This document shows, piece by piece, positions 52,189-62,470 of a stretch of DNA of 64,000 nucleotides. Numbering within the stretch: position 1 is the stretch's first letter; each line of letters begins with the position of its first letter. Position numbers and translations under genes: made by a program. The DNA lies in contig JALZUO010000028.1 in NCBI GenBank assembly GCA_023301565.1, positions 1-64,000 of the forward strand. Reading direction: 5' to 3'. This DNA comes from Oligoflexales bacterium (GTDB taxonomy: Bacteria; Bdellovibrionota_B; Oligoflexia; Oligoflexales; JALZUQ01). The notes under the pieces were generated by a model that was given only the letters and a program-made list of their open reading frames with translations, was not told the DNA's origin and did not search any database.

Positions 52189-53290
52189 CCTTGGCTTCGG
52201 GGAAAATAACTTTAAAGGTTGTGCCTGCTTTGTGTTTGCTTTCGACTTCGATTCTTCCACCCATGTTCTCCATGATGCGAAAGCATATAGATAGCCCTAA
52301 ACCTGTGCCCTCGCCAGGGTCTTTGGTTGTAAAAAAAGGGTCAAAGATCTTCTTTAGATTTTCTTCGCTAATCCCTTTTCCAGAATCTCTAAAACAAATC
52401 ACAAGCTCTGAGCCAATTTTTTTTGCATCGATATTTAGCTCGCCACCCCCAGGCATTGCTTGGATGCCATTTTGGATGATATTCAAAAAAACTTGGATGA
52501 CAGAGTTTTTGTTTCCGGAAATAGTGAAATTTTCTATTTCACCGCTAGTGGTGATTCTAACGTTTTGGTATTTCGAAGCTAAAGCACCAAACTTTTCGGC
52601 TACTTTTAATGCTTCTGCTAGCTCGAAGCTCTCTTTTTTACCGTCACTACTCGAACGTGCAAACTCTAGCAGTTGTTTTACAATCTCTTTGCAGCGTTGA
52701 GCAGCCGACTCAATCTCCACGATGTCTTGAAAAACAGGGTTGTTTTGTTCTACTTCGCGCAAAAGCATCTGTGAAAAGACGAGTATGCCACCTAGAGGGT
52801 TGTTGATCTCGTGCGCGATGCCTCCGGCCAAAAGACCAATCGAGGCGAGCTTTTCTTGTTGTAGTAGCTGTTTTTCCATTTTTTTTGCGGCTGTGCGATC
52901 ACGGTAAACGTGCACATACTGATCTTTTACTCCAGGTATTGGCTGAGAAGAAACCTCATAAGTGCGTTCGCCTTGAATGTCTTTTAACTCAAACTGAAAG
53001 GCTTCAGACTTATCTGTACTTTGTTTTAGCTTGCATCCGCTGCATGGCTTGTTTAATCCAGCAAAAACTTCGTAGCACTTTTTCCCCACAATTTCTTTGG
53101 GATTTAGGTCCTGTAGTTTTGCGGCTGCTCGGTTTGAACGCTGTATCTCATACTGGCCGTCAATGATCATCAAAGGGTCAACCAAGGCGTCAACGGTTGC
53201 TAGCCACTGACGCTTAATCTGCTCAATAAAGGCGAGCTCTTCGGACCTTTGGTCTTTATCGGTTCCTTTTGGAAGTTTTGATGCGCCCAT
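52175..53290 (-). CDS. PAS-domain sensor histidine kinase, cysteine-containing sensor
   Basis: The 371-residue kinase has no membrane segment. A PAS domain (about 25-130) contains three cysteines in KKCYEVFAGLNKPCSGCKL (C72, C83, C86). The kinase core has the H-box GIAHEINNP (H160), N-box FLNIIQNGIQAM, G1 DSGKGIS, F-box FDPFFTT and G2 GTGLGLS. The cysteine cluster suggests sensing of redox state, metal or an iron-sulfur or other cofactor. It starts only 12 bases after lon and is likely part of the same mRNA. No response regulator is encoded next to it. Confidence 0.9.
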   Translation of the reverse strand: MGASKLPKGTDKDQRSEELAFIEQIKRQWLATVDALVDPLMIIDGQYEIQRSNRAAAKLQDLNPKEIVGKKCYEVFAGLNKPCSGCKLKQSTDKSEAFQFELKDIQGERTYEVSSQPIPGVKDQYVHVYRDRTAAKKMEKQLLQQEKLASIGLLAGGIAHEINNPLGGILVFSQMLLREVEQNNPVFQDIVEIESAAQRCKEIVKQLLEFARSSSDGKKESFELAEALKVAEKFGALASKYQNVRITTSGEIENFTISGNKNSVIQVFLNIIQNGIQAMPGGGELNIDAKKIGSELVICFRDSGKGISEENLKKIFDPFFTTKDPGEGTGLGLSICFRIMENMGGRIEVESKHKAGTTFKVIFPEAKVTSK

Positions 53291-53302
53291 ATCCTTAGTC
53301 CA

Positions 53303-55804
53303 TCAATGCTTTACAGCATTTCCAGAAGAATCTTTCCCGGAAACCTGCTCAGTTATTTTTTGCAGTTTTGCAAGCAAGTCATCTTTTTTCTTACGTGTAG
53401 AAGAGGCTTCATCCCAGGCTAGGGCGTGGATAAGAACCTGGTCCATGTGCTTTACGCAGTGAATTGTAAGGTTTTTAAGGATGTTCTTTGGAATATCTTC
53501 GATATCTTTACGGTTATCTTCTGGAATCACAATGACTTTGATGCCACCACGGTGAGCTGCAAGAAGCTTTTCTTTAAGTCCTCCAATAGGCAAGACGCGG
53601 CCGCGCAAAGTGATCTCTCCTGTCATCGCCACAAACCTGTTTACTGGCCTGCCTGTGATTGCACTTGTAAGTGCTGTTGCCATGCAGATACCAGCCGAAG
53701 GACCGTCTTTCGGGATGGCTCCTTCTGGCACATGAATATGAACATCTAATTTCTCATAAAACTTTTTATCTAAGCCAAGAAAGTCAGCTCTGGTTCGAAC
53801 ATAACTCCAAGCTGCGTGCGCAGACTCTTGCATGACCTCGCCGAGTTTACCTGTGATGCGAAGCTTACCGTTACCCGGGAAGGTTGCAACTTCAACCTCT
53901 AGAAGGTCTCCGCCTACTTGCGTCCAAGCCAGTCCCATGCAGATTCCGATTTCATTGAGGTCGTTTCGTAGACCAATGCGGTACCGTCTTGGGCCTAGGT
54001 ATTTGCGTACACTTGCATCCGTAACTTTTTCTTTGATTTTTAAATCGTCTATGTTTGCTTTGAACTCTTCATCGCCAGTTTTTTTACCGTCTTTGAAGTA
54101 TTTATCTAGGTGCTTACGAGCTAGTTTGCGAAAAACAGACCCGATTTCACGCTCTAAATTACGAACGCCAGCTTCACGGGTGTAGTACTGAATAAGCTCG
54201 CGAATTGCCTTGTTATCAAAGTTAATTTCTTGATCTTTAAGCCCTGTTTCTTTTTGCTGCCTATCTACCAGGTACTGCGATGCAATCGACTCTTTTTCTT
54301 CTTCCGTGTAGCCGGACAGTTGAATCATCTCTAGGCGGTCCAGTAGGGGCCCTGGAATGGTGTGGGTCGAGTTGGCTGTAGCTAAAAACAAAACACGTGA
54401 AAGGTCATAGTCTAGATCTAAGTAGTGATCTTGAAAGGTGTTGTTTTGCTGCGGGTCAAGAACTTCAAGAAGTGCCGCTGAAGGGTCTCCGCGGTGGTCT
54501 CTACCTAGCTTGTCAATCTCGTCAAGCAAGATCACAGGGTTAGAAGTCTTTGCTCTTTTTAACGCACGCATGATCTTTCCTGGCATCGCACCGATGTAGG
54601 TTCTTCTGTGGCCACGGATTTCAGCCTCATCGCTTACACCACCCAAACTCATACGAACAAACTCCCGGCCGGTTGCTTTTGCAACGCTTCGGGCAAGGCT
54701 TGTTTTACCAACCCCAGGAGGGCCTACCAAGCAAAGGATTGGACCTTTGGGCGTTTCAACCAAGGAGGAAACACTTAGGTATTCAATGATGCGGTCTTTG
54801 ATCTTTTCAAGGCCATAATGGTCACCATCTAAGATGCTTTTGGCCTTTGCTGTATCCTTGGACTCTTCCGAAAAATCTCCCCAAGGAAGTCCTAGTACCG
54901 TGTCCATGTAGTTGCGAACTACAGTTGCCTCGGCTGACATGGGGGACATTTGCTTTAGTTTTTTAAACTCTTTTGTGAGCTTTTCTCTAGCTTCTTTGGA
55001 AAGTTTTTTTTCCTTGATTTGCTTTTCTATGTCTGCAATTTCATTGCGCCCATCGTCGCGCTCTCCAAGCTCTTTTTGAATGGCCTGCATTTGCTCGTTT
55101 AGGTAGTATTCCTTTTGAGTTTTTTCCATCTGGCGTTTTACACGCGCTCTAATTCTTTTTTCTACACGCATGATTTCAATTTCAGATTGAATAAAGCCAT
55201 AGAGCTCTTCTAGGCGGACTCTAGAGTCTGTTTGTTCGAGGAGCCTTTGCTTATCTGCAAGCTTCAAGTTGCTAAGCTGAGCGACTAGGGTGTCTGCAAG
55301 CTTAGATTCATCTTCGATTCCCGTGATGGAAAGAAGCATCTCTGGTGCAATCCGCTTGTTTAGCCTTACATAGTTATCAAAAGCTGTTTTTACAGTGCGA
55401 ACCAACGCTTCGTTTTCAATGCCTTTATCGGCAGCTTCTGGCAAGACTTCTGCATCGACTAAAAATACGCGATCTGTTTCTACGAATTCTTTGATCTTAG
55501 CTCTGCTCTTTCCTTCGACCAGTACTTTTACGGTTCCGTCGGGTAGGGGAAGCATCTGCACGATTTCAGCAATGGTGCCGACTTCAAATATGTCGGTTTC
55601 AGATGGTTTGTTTGTTTTGGCTTTTTTCTGTGCGGACAAAAGGATCATGCGTCCAGTAGACTCTGCTTCTTCTAGTGCGCGGATAGACTTTTCTCTACCT
55701 ACAAATAACGGTACAACCGTGGAAGGAAAGACAATGATGTCTCTGAGCGGCAACAGGGGAAGCCTGATTCCGTTGGTCGGTGCTTTGTTTTCTTGATCAG
55801 CCAT
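53303..55804 (-). CDS. lon: ATP-dependent protease Lon
   Basis: Lon degrades damaged and regulatory proteins. The 833-residue protein has the N-terminal substrate domain ([13 protein letters not shown]), a coiled coil, the AAA+ module with [10 protein letters not shown] and ILLDEIDK, and the protease domain with Ser in PKDGPSAGI and Lys in [14 protein letters not shown]. Length is slightly above the E. coli protein. The start is supported by AGAGG. It lies downstream of clpX by 249 bases, probably with its own promoter, and is followed by the histidine kinase. Confidence 0.97.
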   Translation of the reverse strand: MADQENKAPTNGIRLPLLPLRDIIVFPSTVVPLFVGREKSIRALEEAESTGRMILLSAQKKAKTNKPSETDIFEVGTIAEIVQMLPLPDGTVKVLVEGKSRAKIKEFVETDRVFLVDAEVLPEAADKGIENEALVRTVKTAFDNYVRLNKRIAPEMLLSITGIEDESKLADTLVAQLSNLKLADKQRLLEQTDSRVRLEELYGFIQSEIEIMRVEKRIRARVKRQMEKTQKEYYLNEQMQAIQKELGERDDGRNEIADIEKQIKEKKLSKEAREKLTKEFKKLKQMSPMSAEATVVRNYMDTVLGLPWGDFSEESKDTAKAKSILDGDHYGLEKIKDRIIEYLSVSSLVETPKGPILCLVGPPGVGKTSLARSVAKATGREFVRMSLGGVSDEAEIRGHRRTYIGAMPGKIMRALKRAKTSNPVILLDEIDKLGRDHRGDPSAALLEVLDPQQNNTFQDHYLDLDYDLSRVLFLATANSTHTIPGPLLDRLEMIQLSGYTEEEKESIASQYLVDRQQKETGLKDQEINFDNKAIRELIQYYTREAGVRNLEREIGSVFRKLARKHLDKYFKDGKKTGDEEFKANIDDLKIKEKVTDASVRKYLGPRRYRIGLRNDLNEIGICMGLAWTQVGGDLLEVEVATFPGNGKLRITGKLGEVMQESAHAAWSYVRTRADFLGLDKKFYEKLDVHIHVPEGAIPKDGPSAGICMATALTSAITGRPVNRFVAMTGEITLRGRVLPIGGLKEKLLAAHRGGIKVIVIPEDNRKDIEDIPKNILKNLTIHCVKHMDQVLIHALAWDEASSTRKKKDDLLAKLQKITEQVSGKDSSGNAVKH

Positions 55805-55878
55805 AAGAAACCTCTTTTCTATCTCAGTTTTCTTTTCGGCTCGATTGATTCAACGGTCAAACAAAATAGAACCGTTTT

Positions 55879-55936
55879 TTCAGGATTTAGCCTGAATCCA
55901 TCGAATTCGAAAAGACACAACTACCTGAATATTATA
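55879..55936 (-). promoter_or_regulatory. Possible lon promoter and leader hairpin
   Basis: On the minus strand a perfect TATAAT (55931-55936) lies about 125 bases upstream of lon, without a clear -35. About 35 bases downstream of it, TTCAGG/CCTGAA (55879-55884 with 55891-55896) forms a short leader hairpin. A regulatory role is only suggested by position. Confidence 0.4.
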
Positions 55937-56053
55937 GCGCACAAAGTAGGAAAACTTTGCCTGAAAAACGTTCTTTTTGATTAAGCTACCAAGTAGCAAG
56001 CAAAGAAAGCTAAGCCACTTGGTGTTGGAGTAAGTTGTTTTGGCAGCTATGCC

Positions 56054-57370
56054 TTATTGGTCATCACTTTTTTTCGAAGCTTGACTTTCAGTTGTAGATT
56101 GCCCTACCGCTTTTTTTGTCTTTTTTTCTTCGGGTGCATGATAAACCAAAATTGCTTCTTGGGTTCCAGCGATGGACTCTTCGGTTAAAACACACTCTTT
56201 TAGGTTTTCAATGCTTGGAAGGTCATACATTAAGTCTAACATCGAGTTTTCAATGATGCTTCTTAAGCCCCTGGCACCAGTTTTTCGAGCGATTGCTTCT
56301 TTTACAACGGCTCTTAAGGCGCCTTCAGAGAACTTTAGCTCAACATCTTCAAATTCAAATAGCTTTTGAAACTGCTTCACAATCGCATTTTTTGGCTTGG
56401 TCAAAATCTGCATCAATGCTTCTTCGTCAAGTTCGGCAAGCGTACACAAGACAGGAAGTCTCCCCAGGAATTCCGGGATAAGACCGTATTTCATTAGATC
56501 TTCCGTGCGAACCTGGGCAAAAAGATCGTTGATGTTTTTTTCTTTTTGCGCGACTAGTTCAGCACCAAAGCCCATTTTAGAGACTTCTACACGCTGGCTA
56601 ATCACAGAATCTAAACCGGCAAATGCTCCGCCACAGATAAACAAGATGTCTCCAGTGTCTACCTGGAGAAACTCCTGCTGTGGGTGTTTTCTACCGCCGC
56701 GAGGAGGTACGTTTGCAATAGTTCCTTCGATGATTTTCAAAAGTGCTTGCTGCACGCCTTCACCAGAAACATCTCTGGTAATAGAAGGATTGTCAGACTT
56801 GCGGGCGATTTTATCAATCTCGTCAATGTAGCATATGCCTCGCTGTGCAAGGTCTACATCGTAGTCTGCAGATTGAAGTAGGTTTAGAATAATGTTTTCT
56901 ACATCTTCACCAACATAGCCAGCTTCTGTAAGGTTCGTAGCGTCTGCAATGGTAAACGGAACCTGAAGGATTTTAGCCAATGTCTGGGCTAAAAGTGTCT
57001 TACCGCTACCGGTGGGGCCAATAAGAAGGATGTTGGACTTTTGCAGTTCAATATCATCGTCCTTAGCCTGCTTTTTAGCTTCGATTCGTTTGTAGTGATT
57101 GTGTACGGCTACAGAAAGAACCTTTTTAGCCCTGTCCTGACCGATAATGTATTCGTCAAGGATAGCACGTATCTCTTTGGGTTTTGGAACGCTGCCACTA
57201 GGACTTAACAGCTCTTCTTTTTCTACTTCTTCTGCGATGATATCGTTGCAAAGCTGAATGCACTCGTCACATATATAAACGTTTGGTCCAGCAATGAGCT
57301 TACGAACTTCACGCTGACTTTTTCCGCAAAAACTGCAGCTCAATCCACTATCTTTTGTTTTACTCGACAT
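56054..57370 (-). CDS. clpX: ATP-dependent unfoldase ClpX
   Basis: ClpX unfolds tagged proteins for ClpP. The 438-residue protein has the N-terminal zinc-binding domain (CSFCGKS ... CDECIQLC), Walker [12 protein letters not shown], Walker B CYIDEIDK, the pore/sensor region [15 protein letters not shown], and the ClpP-contacting segment before [15 protein letters not shown] precedes the start. It follows clpP by 28 bases and is co-transcribed with it. Confidence 0.97.
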   Translation of the reverse strand: MSSKTKDSGLSCSFCGKSQREVRKLIAGPNVYICDECIQLCNDIIAEEVEKEELLSPSGSVPKPKEIRAILDEYIIGQDRAKKVLSVAVHNHYKRIEAKKQAKDDDIELQKSNILLIGPTGSGKTLLAQTLAKILQVPFTIADATNLTEAGYVGEDVENIILNLLQSADYDVDLAQRGICYIDEIDKIARKSDNPSITRDVSGEGVQQALLKIIEGTIANVPPRGGRKHPQQEFLQVDTGDILFICGGAFAGLDSVISQRVEVSKMGFGAELVAQKEKNINDLFAQVRTEDLMKYGLIPEFLGRLPVLCTLAELDEEALMQILTKPKNAIVKQFQKLFEFEDVELKFSEGALRAVVKEAIARKTGARGLRSIIENSMLDLMYDLPSIENLKECVLTEESIAGTQEAILVYHAPEEKKTKKAVGQSTTESQASKKSDDQ

Positions 57371-57398
57371 TGTGTATAGTCCTTTCTATCTCAGTCGA

Positions 57399-58007
57399 TC
57401 ACTTGTTTGGGGTGGGTTGTTTTGCCCCGCCACCAGAAATGACTTCATCGATGATCCCATACTTTTGTGCCTCATCAGCTGTCATGTAGTTGTCTCGGTC
57501 TATGTCTTCTAATACTTGCTTTTTGCTTCGGCCCGTATTGGCAGCCATGATCTCAGCCATTTTTTCTTTAGTTTTAATGATTTCGTTGGCTTGAATACGG
57601 ATATCTGTTGATTGCCCTGTTGCACCGCCTAGTGGCTGGTGGATCATGACCCTAGCGTTAGGAAGAGCATACCTTTTGCCTTTTGCCCCAGCAGAAAGAA
57701 GCCATGCTCCCATGCTTGCACATTGTCCGATGCAATAGGTTCTTACAGGCGATTTAATCAGTTCCATGGCATCGTATATGGCCATTCCAGCAGTTACCGA
57801 ACCGCCTGGAGTGTTTATGTAAAAATGAATGTCTTGGTCAGGTGCTTGGCTTTCTAAAAATAGAAGTTGAGCAACAATTACGTTTGCAATTTCGTCCATA
57901 ACCGGCGTACCAAGAAAGATGATTCTTTCTTTTAAAAGCCGGGAATAAATATCCCAAGACCTTTCGCCTCTACTGGTTTGCTCTACTACGATGGGTACCA
58001 ACGCCAT
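57399..58007 (-). CDS. clpP: ATP-dependent Clp protease proteolytic subunit ClpP
   Basis: I start at the ATG at 58007, which follows AGGAG by 5 bases; the reading to 58034 adds nine residues. The 202-residue protein has the triad S98 (CASMGAWLL), H123 (MIHQPLGG) and D172 (DIDRDNYM), and the oligomer-forming N-terminal [12 protein letters not shown]. The C-terminus ends with a short Gly/Pro/Lys tail. A terminator separates it from the upstream tig gene, so clpP-clpX has its own promoter. Confidence 0.97.
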   Translation of the reverse strand: MALVPIVVEQTSRGERSWDIYSRLLKERIIFLGTPVMDEIANVIVAQLLFLESQAPDQDIHFYINTPGGSVTAGMAIYDAMELIKSPVRTYCIGQCASMGAWLLSAGAKGKRYALPNARVMIHQPLGGATGQSTDIRIQANEIIKTKEKMAEIMAANTGRSKKQVLEDIDRDNYMTADEAQKYGIIDEVISGGGAKQPTPNK

Positions 58008-58372
58008 ACCTACTCCTGAACTTGAAGGTTTCACCGTATACTTGGAGGTTAGCCTGCCAAGCTACGGTTCTAGAAAAGATCTTCGACATCAATATGGGGG
58101 GCGTTTAGGGAAAGGCAAGGTTCCTGAGTATTTTCCGGACACTAGCGCGATTATTGTAGCGGCCAGCGAGCTGAGGAAAACTGCCTATAACCGGTTTATT
58201 TTGCCGGGTTATCAGTCAACTAAGCTATGGTAATTAAATATGAATTCCAAGCTTTGACCAGTGTTTTAAGTGCACATAAAAAATTATGTTCACACCCAAT
58301 AAAAAGGGCCCAGAGGTAGGTGGCTGAAAATGCCACTTTACTGAGCCCAATATTAACTAAAGTGCAGGTGGT
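58008..58372. other. Intergenic region between tig and clpP
   Basis: This 365-base region carries the tig terminator and the clpP-clpX promoter. A near-perfect inverted repeat, GTGCACATAA (58270-58279) with TTATGTTCAC (58284-58293), has the size and symmetry of an operator. A TTGACT at about 58215 on the minus strand is a possible -35 box. No ORF was found. Confidence 0.45.
58301..58348 (-). terminator. Terminator of the trigger factor gene
   Basis: On the minus strand GGGC...GTGGC pairs with GCCAC...GGGCCC, followed by TTTTTATT, 24 bases after the tig stop. The inner stem GTGGC/GCCAC is perfect. Confidence 0.75.
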
Positions 58373-59647
58373 TTAGCCTACAAGTACTTCTAATGCTTTT
58401 TGCCTGGTCAGGCTTTCTCGGATCGAGTCGCCGTGGCTTTGGAATACTTTGTCCACTTCTTTGGCATCTTTGGTTACGTCTTTTTTCAAATCTTCTGCAA
58501 TTTGAGTTTTGACGATTTCATCGGTGACTTCGATTTTCTCTTGTTCTGCAACTTTCCACAAAACAATGATTTCTTTTGCGTGTCGCTCGGCGGAGTCTTT
58601 TACCGACTCGCGAAGCTTAGGGTTTTTGATAGCCGAATCATACTCTTCTTTTTTCTGCCATGGGTAGCGAGCAATCATATCGTTGATGCAGCTGTCAACC
58701 ATGGACGGAGGAGCTTCGATGGTGTTTTTCGCAAAAACCTTATCCATAGCTTCTTTTTCAAGACTTGATTTTTGTGCTGTTTGCTTTTGTTCTAGAAGCT
58801 GACTTTTGGTTTCATCCGTTAGCTGAACTAAGCTTTCCTTCCCTAAGTCTTTGGCAAAATCGTCGTCCAAAGCTGGAACTTCTAATATCTGTAGGTCTTT
58901 CACAGATGAGATGACTTTAATCGATTTTTCCCGGATAGATTCAATAGGGAAGTCGCTGGGCGTTTTTGTTTCAAACTCTACGTTTTGGTCTTTTTTCGAC
59001 TTTAAAAAACCTTTACCAAGCCACCAGTCCGGGCTTTTTTCTTCAAGTTCAAAATACCTGGATTCAGATGATAAAGCTGGAATGACTTCGTCTTTTTCAT
59101 CTTTTACGATCAAGCTAACCTGGACGACATTTCCAACAGCTGCTTCTGCGGTTGCTTCTGCAGTTTTTGTTTTTGCATGCATTTTCGTGAGGCGCTGCAT
59201 TTGTTCATCTAGTTCTTTTTGCGGAACTTCGATGGTTTCTTTTTTTATGCCTAGGTTCTTATAGTCTTTCAGTTCTAACTCTGGAAGATTTTCGAGAATG
59301 GCACAAAAGTGAAACTCAACGTCACGCTTAGCCGAGTGCATATGGTCGATGGTTGGCCGACCTACAAACTTCAGCTTTTTTTCTTTATCCATCTGCTCTT
59401 GCATGGCACTTGGCAGTGCTTGCTGCAGCAGGTTCTGGGATACCTCGCTCGATAGCTGCTCGCCGTAAACCTTTTCAATCATTTCTAACGGGGCCTTACC
59501 CTTACGAAAGCCTTGAATGGTAGCCTGGCCTTTTAATTTTTGCAGCGAAGCAGCGTAAGCTTTGTTTACTTGGGAAGCGTCTACATGCACGCTTAACTTC
59601 GTTTGAACATTGTTTATCTTCTCTAAACTGGAGCGTAATCCTTCCAC
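58373..59647 (-). CDS. tig: Trigger factor chaperone
   Basis: Trigger factor binds the ribosome at L23 and folds nascent chains. The 424-residue protein has the ribosome-binding signature GFRKGKAP (near residue 47), a central PPIase-like domain that appears divergent (the segment around residues 150-240), and a helical C-terminal chaperone domain. It starts with GTG at 59647; the ribosome-binding site (GAGGA) is rather far, so the start is slightly uncertain. It opens the tig-clpP-clpX-lon block but has its own terminator. Confidence 0.92.
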   Translation of the reverse strand: MEGLRSSLEKINNVQTKLSVHVDASQVNKAYAASLQKLKGQATIQGFRKGKAPLEMIEKVYGEQLSSEVSQNLLQQALPSAMQEQMDKEKKLKFVGRPTIDHMHSAKRDVEFHFCAILENLPELELKDYKNLGIKKETIEVPQKELDEQMQRLTKMHAKTKTAEATAEAAVGNVVQVSLIVKDEKDEVIPALSSESRYFELEEKSPDWWLGKGFLKSKKDQNVEFETKTPSDFPIESIREKSIKVISSVKDLQILEVPALDDDFAKDLGKESLVQLTDETKSQLLEQKQTAQKSSLEKEAMDKVFAKNTIEAPPSMVDSCINDMIARYPWQKKEEYDSAIKNPKLRESVKDSAERHAKEIIVLWKVAEQEKIEVTDEIVKTQIAEDLKKDVTKDAKEVDKVFQSHGDSIRESLTRQKALEVLVG

Positions 59648-59834
59648 AGTTAGTCTTTTCCTCTTTTAAAATTGGTTGTTTATCTGAGTGCGTCCGCCGC
59701 ACACAGAAGGACTTGTTTAACGAATAATGCCAAAAACTGCTACGAAATAGTTACCTCAGGCTGTTTGAGGTGCGCCTGTAACGTTATGTATCTTAATTTA
59801 CTGGTTTTTTTGTAGATTTAAACTAAGGGATAAA

Positions 59835-59910
59835 TGGAGGTGCAGGCCGGATTCGAACCGGCGAATACCTGATTTGCAATCAGACCCCTTAGCCACTTGG
59901 GCACTGCACC
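59835..59910 (-). tRNA. tRNA-Cys (anticodon GCA), CCA encoded
   Basis: The cloverleaf is complete. Acceptor GGTGCAG pairs with CTGCACC, the anticodon loop is TTGCAAA (GCA) on a TCTGA/TCAGG stem, and the T-arm is GCCGG-TTCGAAT-CCGGC. The 3' CCA is encoded, unlike in the tRNA-Arg gene at 13592. Confidence 0.96.
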
Positions 59911-60046
59911 CCGAAGACTTATAACCATAAGGTTTAGTTGCCTCTGAAGTAAAGGGGGGTGACTCAAAAAATCACCACAACCCTCAAAAAATTTGGTACC
60001 TTGGCGAGCAGCTGGAAGAAAAGGGAGTGCGGCCAAGCCGTACAGC

Positions 60047-60829
60047 ATGTCTATGGGAAGAAAGCCAAACAAGCAGCGCACGCCGAAGGGACAGAAAACT
60101 GGTTCTTCGCGTGACCGGCCCCACAAGGGGATTATGACCCGCGTAAGCTTGGGTGCATCCTCTGTGTTTACCGTAGGCATAGATAGCCTCAGCTGCCTAA
60201 TCGTAGGCGCTTTTGCAGTCCTTTTATCTCCACTTCACATTCTAAGAGGTTTTGACAAATTCTTCTTATTCGGCCGGGTTCTGGCTCCACTAGGGCTTTT
60301 AACCACTGGTATTCGTACAGTCATCGATTCGAGGCTTGGCTACCATGACCGGGTCGTAGCCCAGCTTGAGGGGATGATTGCTCACCTGGAAAAGGTTCGG
60401 AAACGGAGCAAATCGAGAGCTCCACAGTGCAAACTGGTCTTGATCGAGCTTTATACAGCTATGGTTAGAGCTTATATGCAAACTGGCCATATGGACGATG
60501 CCATGCTTGTGATTATAAGGGCTTACAACAGCCTTGGGGTAAAAAGGCTTCGCGGCCTTGGTGAGCTGGATATCCGTACGGCGCACATTGTGCGGGCAGG
60601 GATATCGGCAGGCAGGCTTTTAGATGACGGTGGTATGGCTGCAATGCTAGTTCGTAGTTCGAATCAAGCTGAAAAGCCAAAAAGGTCGCCTAGAAAGACC
60701 CCAAGAAAAGGTGCCTCTTCAGGGGGCGATGCTATAAAAACAAAAAAAAAGAAAAAGAAATCTGGTACCGTCATTTCGCTCGGTCAGTATGTAGCCGAAA
60801 AAAACGAGTCTACTAGACCACAAAAATAG
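60047..60829 (+). CDS. Basic membrane-anchored protein of unknown function
   Basis: The start is uncertain: ATG at 60047 or 60053, with no good ribosome-binding site; an in-frame opening at 59993 is also possible. The roughly 260-residue product has a very basic N-terminus, one or two hydrophobic segments (about residues 43-90 of my start), a helical middle resembling a TPR-like pair (AMVRAYMQTGHMDDAMLVII), and a tail with a run of lysines. It begins 137 bases after the tRNA-Cys gene and ends 28 bases before gap. The function is unknown. Confidence 0.5.
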   Translation: MSMGRKPNKQRTPKGQKTGSSRDRPHKGIMTRVSLGASSVFTVGIDSLSCLIVGAFAVLLSPLHILRGFDKFFLFGRVLAPLGLLTTGIRTVIDSRLGYHDRVVAQLEGMIAHLEKVRKRSKSRAPQCKLVLIELYTAMVRAYMQTGHMDDAMLVIIRAYNSLGVKRLRGLGELDIRTAHIVRAGISAGRLLDDGGMAAMLVRSSNQAEKPKRSPRKTPRKGASSGGDAIKTKKKKKKSGTVISLGQYVAEKNESTRPQK

Positions 60830-60857
60830 TTTGCAATGATTTGAGAAAGGCTTTCAC

Positions 60858-61862
60858 ATGACAATTCGCATCGGCATCAATGGGTTTGGACGCATCGGCC
60901 GCAACGTAATGCGCCACGTGCTTTCCGGAAGTAGAGATATCGAAGTGGCTCACATCAATGACTTGACCGATAATGATATGCTGGCTCATTTACTCAAGTA
61001 TGACAGCGTACACGGCAATCTGAGTACCGATATCAAGGCTGACGATAAGCAGATTTATATGGATGGAAAAGCCGTTACAGCTTCGGCGATTCGTAACCCT
61101 GCAGAAATTCCTTGGGGCGATAAAGGTGTCGATATTGTTTTCGAGTGTACGGGAATATTTAGAGACAGAGAATCAGCTTCTTTACACATAAAGTCCGGTG
61201 CAAAAAAGGTTCTGATTTCTGCTCCTGGTAAAGACGAAGATAAAACGGTTGTCTTTGGGGTCAACCATAAAGAGCTCACTCCGCAAGACACCATTGTTTC
61301 TAATGGGAGCTGCACAACAAACTGCCTTGCACCAGTCGCTAAAATTTTGCACGAAGGGTGGGGGATTCAAAAAGGAACTATGACCACGGTTCATGCTTAC
61401 ACTAGCGACCAGCGCATTTTGGACCTTCCGCATAAAGACAAGCGGCGCGCACGTGCAGCCGCTGTCAGTATGATTCCAACAACGACCGGCGCAGCAAAGG
61501 CTATTAGTCTTGTGATTCCTGATCTTAAAGGAAAAATTCATGGCATGGCCATCCGTGTTCCAACACCTAATGTGTCGATGATCGATTTGAGTTTACAGCT
61601 GGGGAAAAAATGTTCGGCTGAAGAGTTAAATAAAGCCTTAGAAGAGGCCGCTAAAGGTCCTTTGCGTGGAATATTAGGTTTTTCTAACCTTCCTTTGGTC
61701 TCTTGTGACTATAACGGGAACCCGCTGTCTAGCTGTGTAGACGGACTATCGACAGAGGTTGTCGGTGGGGATCTTGCCAAAGTAGTTTCTTGGTACGACA
61801 ACGAGTCAGGCTTTAGTGCTCGTATGTTAGACGTAGCAGCTTATATGCAAAGCCTCTCTTAG
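60858..61862 (+). CDS. gap: Glyceraldehyde-3-phosphate dehydrogenase
   Basis: This glycolytic enzyme oxidises glyceraldehyde-3-phosphate with NAD+. The 334-residue protein has the N-terminal INGFGRIGRNVMRH, catalytic Cys in SNGSCTTNCLAPV, VHAYTSDQ, RVPTPNVS and the C-terminal WYDNESGF. GAGAAAGG precedes the ATG. The canonical phosphoglycerate kinase gene does not follow; a pentapeptide-repeat gene does. Confidence 0.96.
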   Translation: MTIRIGINGFGRIGRNVMRHVLSGSRDIEVAHINDLTDNDMLAHLLKYDSVHGNLSTDIKADDKQIYMDGKAVTASAIRNPAEIPWGDKGVDIVFECTGIFRDRESASLHIKSGAKKVLISAPGKDEDKTVVFGVNHKELTPQDTIVSNGSCTTNCLAPVAKILHEGWGIQKGTMTTVHAYTSDQRILDLPHKDKRRARAAAVSMIPTTTGAAKAISLVIPDLKGKIHGMAIRVPTPNVSMIDLSLQLGKKCSAEELNKALEEAAKGPLRGILGFSNLPLVSCDYNGNPLSSCVDGLSTEVVGGDLAKVVSWYDNESGFSARMLDVAAYMQSLS

Positions 61863-61923
61863 TTTTTGAGAGTTTAATTGATAAGTGTAATTGGTTTTTC
61901 CATAAATAATACAGGTGCAAAAG

Positions 61924-62337
61924 ATGTCAAAAGATAGTTCTGGTTTAGAAACTTTTACCCGTAAAGAGGTGCTCGAGGCTTTGGCCAAAGGTGCTAGTCT
62001 CGCGGACAAAGATATGCGCAAAGCGAACTTGTCTAAGCTGGACTTTACAGGTGTAGATTGCAGAAATTCCAATTTTTCTTATGCAAACGTAAAAGACTGC
62101 GTTTTTGTCAGAGCAGATCTAACCAATGCTTCGTTTTGGAACGCTAGCTGCGAGGGGGCAAACTTCACTGCTGCAAACCTAGAAGATGCGGACCTAGACT
62201 ACGCAAAGCTGCGTGGGGCCATTTTATATCAGGCAAATATCCGTAGAGCATCTCTTCCGGTAGAGACTATCGCCCGGGATGATATTATGAGCTCTGTAGA
62301 TAAAGGGACGCCTGTCGGGCACTTTAGAGATCCTTAA
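61924..62337 (+). CDS. Pentapeptide-repeat protein
   Basis: The ATG at 61924 follows AGGTG; GTG at 61915 is too near that site. The 137-residue protein has about fifteen five-residue A(D/N)LxX-type repeats between residues 25 and 105 (for example ANLSKLDFTG, ADLTNASF, ANLEDADL), forming a right-handed quadrilateral beta helix. Some members mimic DNA and protect gyrase, but the repeats alone do not show this. It lies 61 bases after gap and ends before a terminator. Confidence 0.85.
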   Translation: MSKDSSGLETFTRKEVLEALAKGASLADKDMRKANLSKLDFTGVDCRNSNFSYANVKDCVFVRADLTNASFWNASCEGANFTAANLEDADLDYAKLRGAILYQANIRRASLPVETIARDDIMSSVDKGTPVGHFRDP

Positions 62338-62345
62338 ATAAAAAA

Positions 62346-62402
62346 AAAGCCCTTAGGTTAGATCTCTGTCTTTCTGTAAAACGGAGAATGCCTAAGGGCT
62401 TT
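62346..62402. terminator. Bidirectional terminator between pentapeptide-repeat gene and degP
   Basis: AAAGCCCTTAGG (62346-62357) pairs with CCTAAGGGCTTT (62391-62402), with further pairing inside. A-run on the left and T-run on the right serve the two convergent genes. Confidence 0.88.
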
Positions 62403-62470
62403 ATCGTGCTTCAATCGATTGGTTTTCTAGACCTGTCGCTCTTTTTTTTAAAAAACTACTTTTTTTAAAA

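Noticed and set aside
59993..60046. N-terminal extension of the basic membrane protein to 59993
   Set aside because: No ribosome-binding site supports the ATG at 59993, and the extra residues do not add a recognisable feature.
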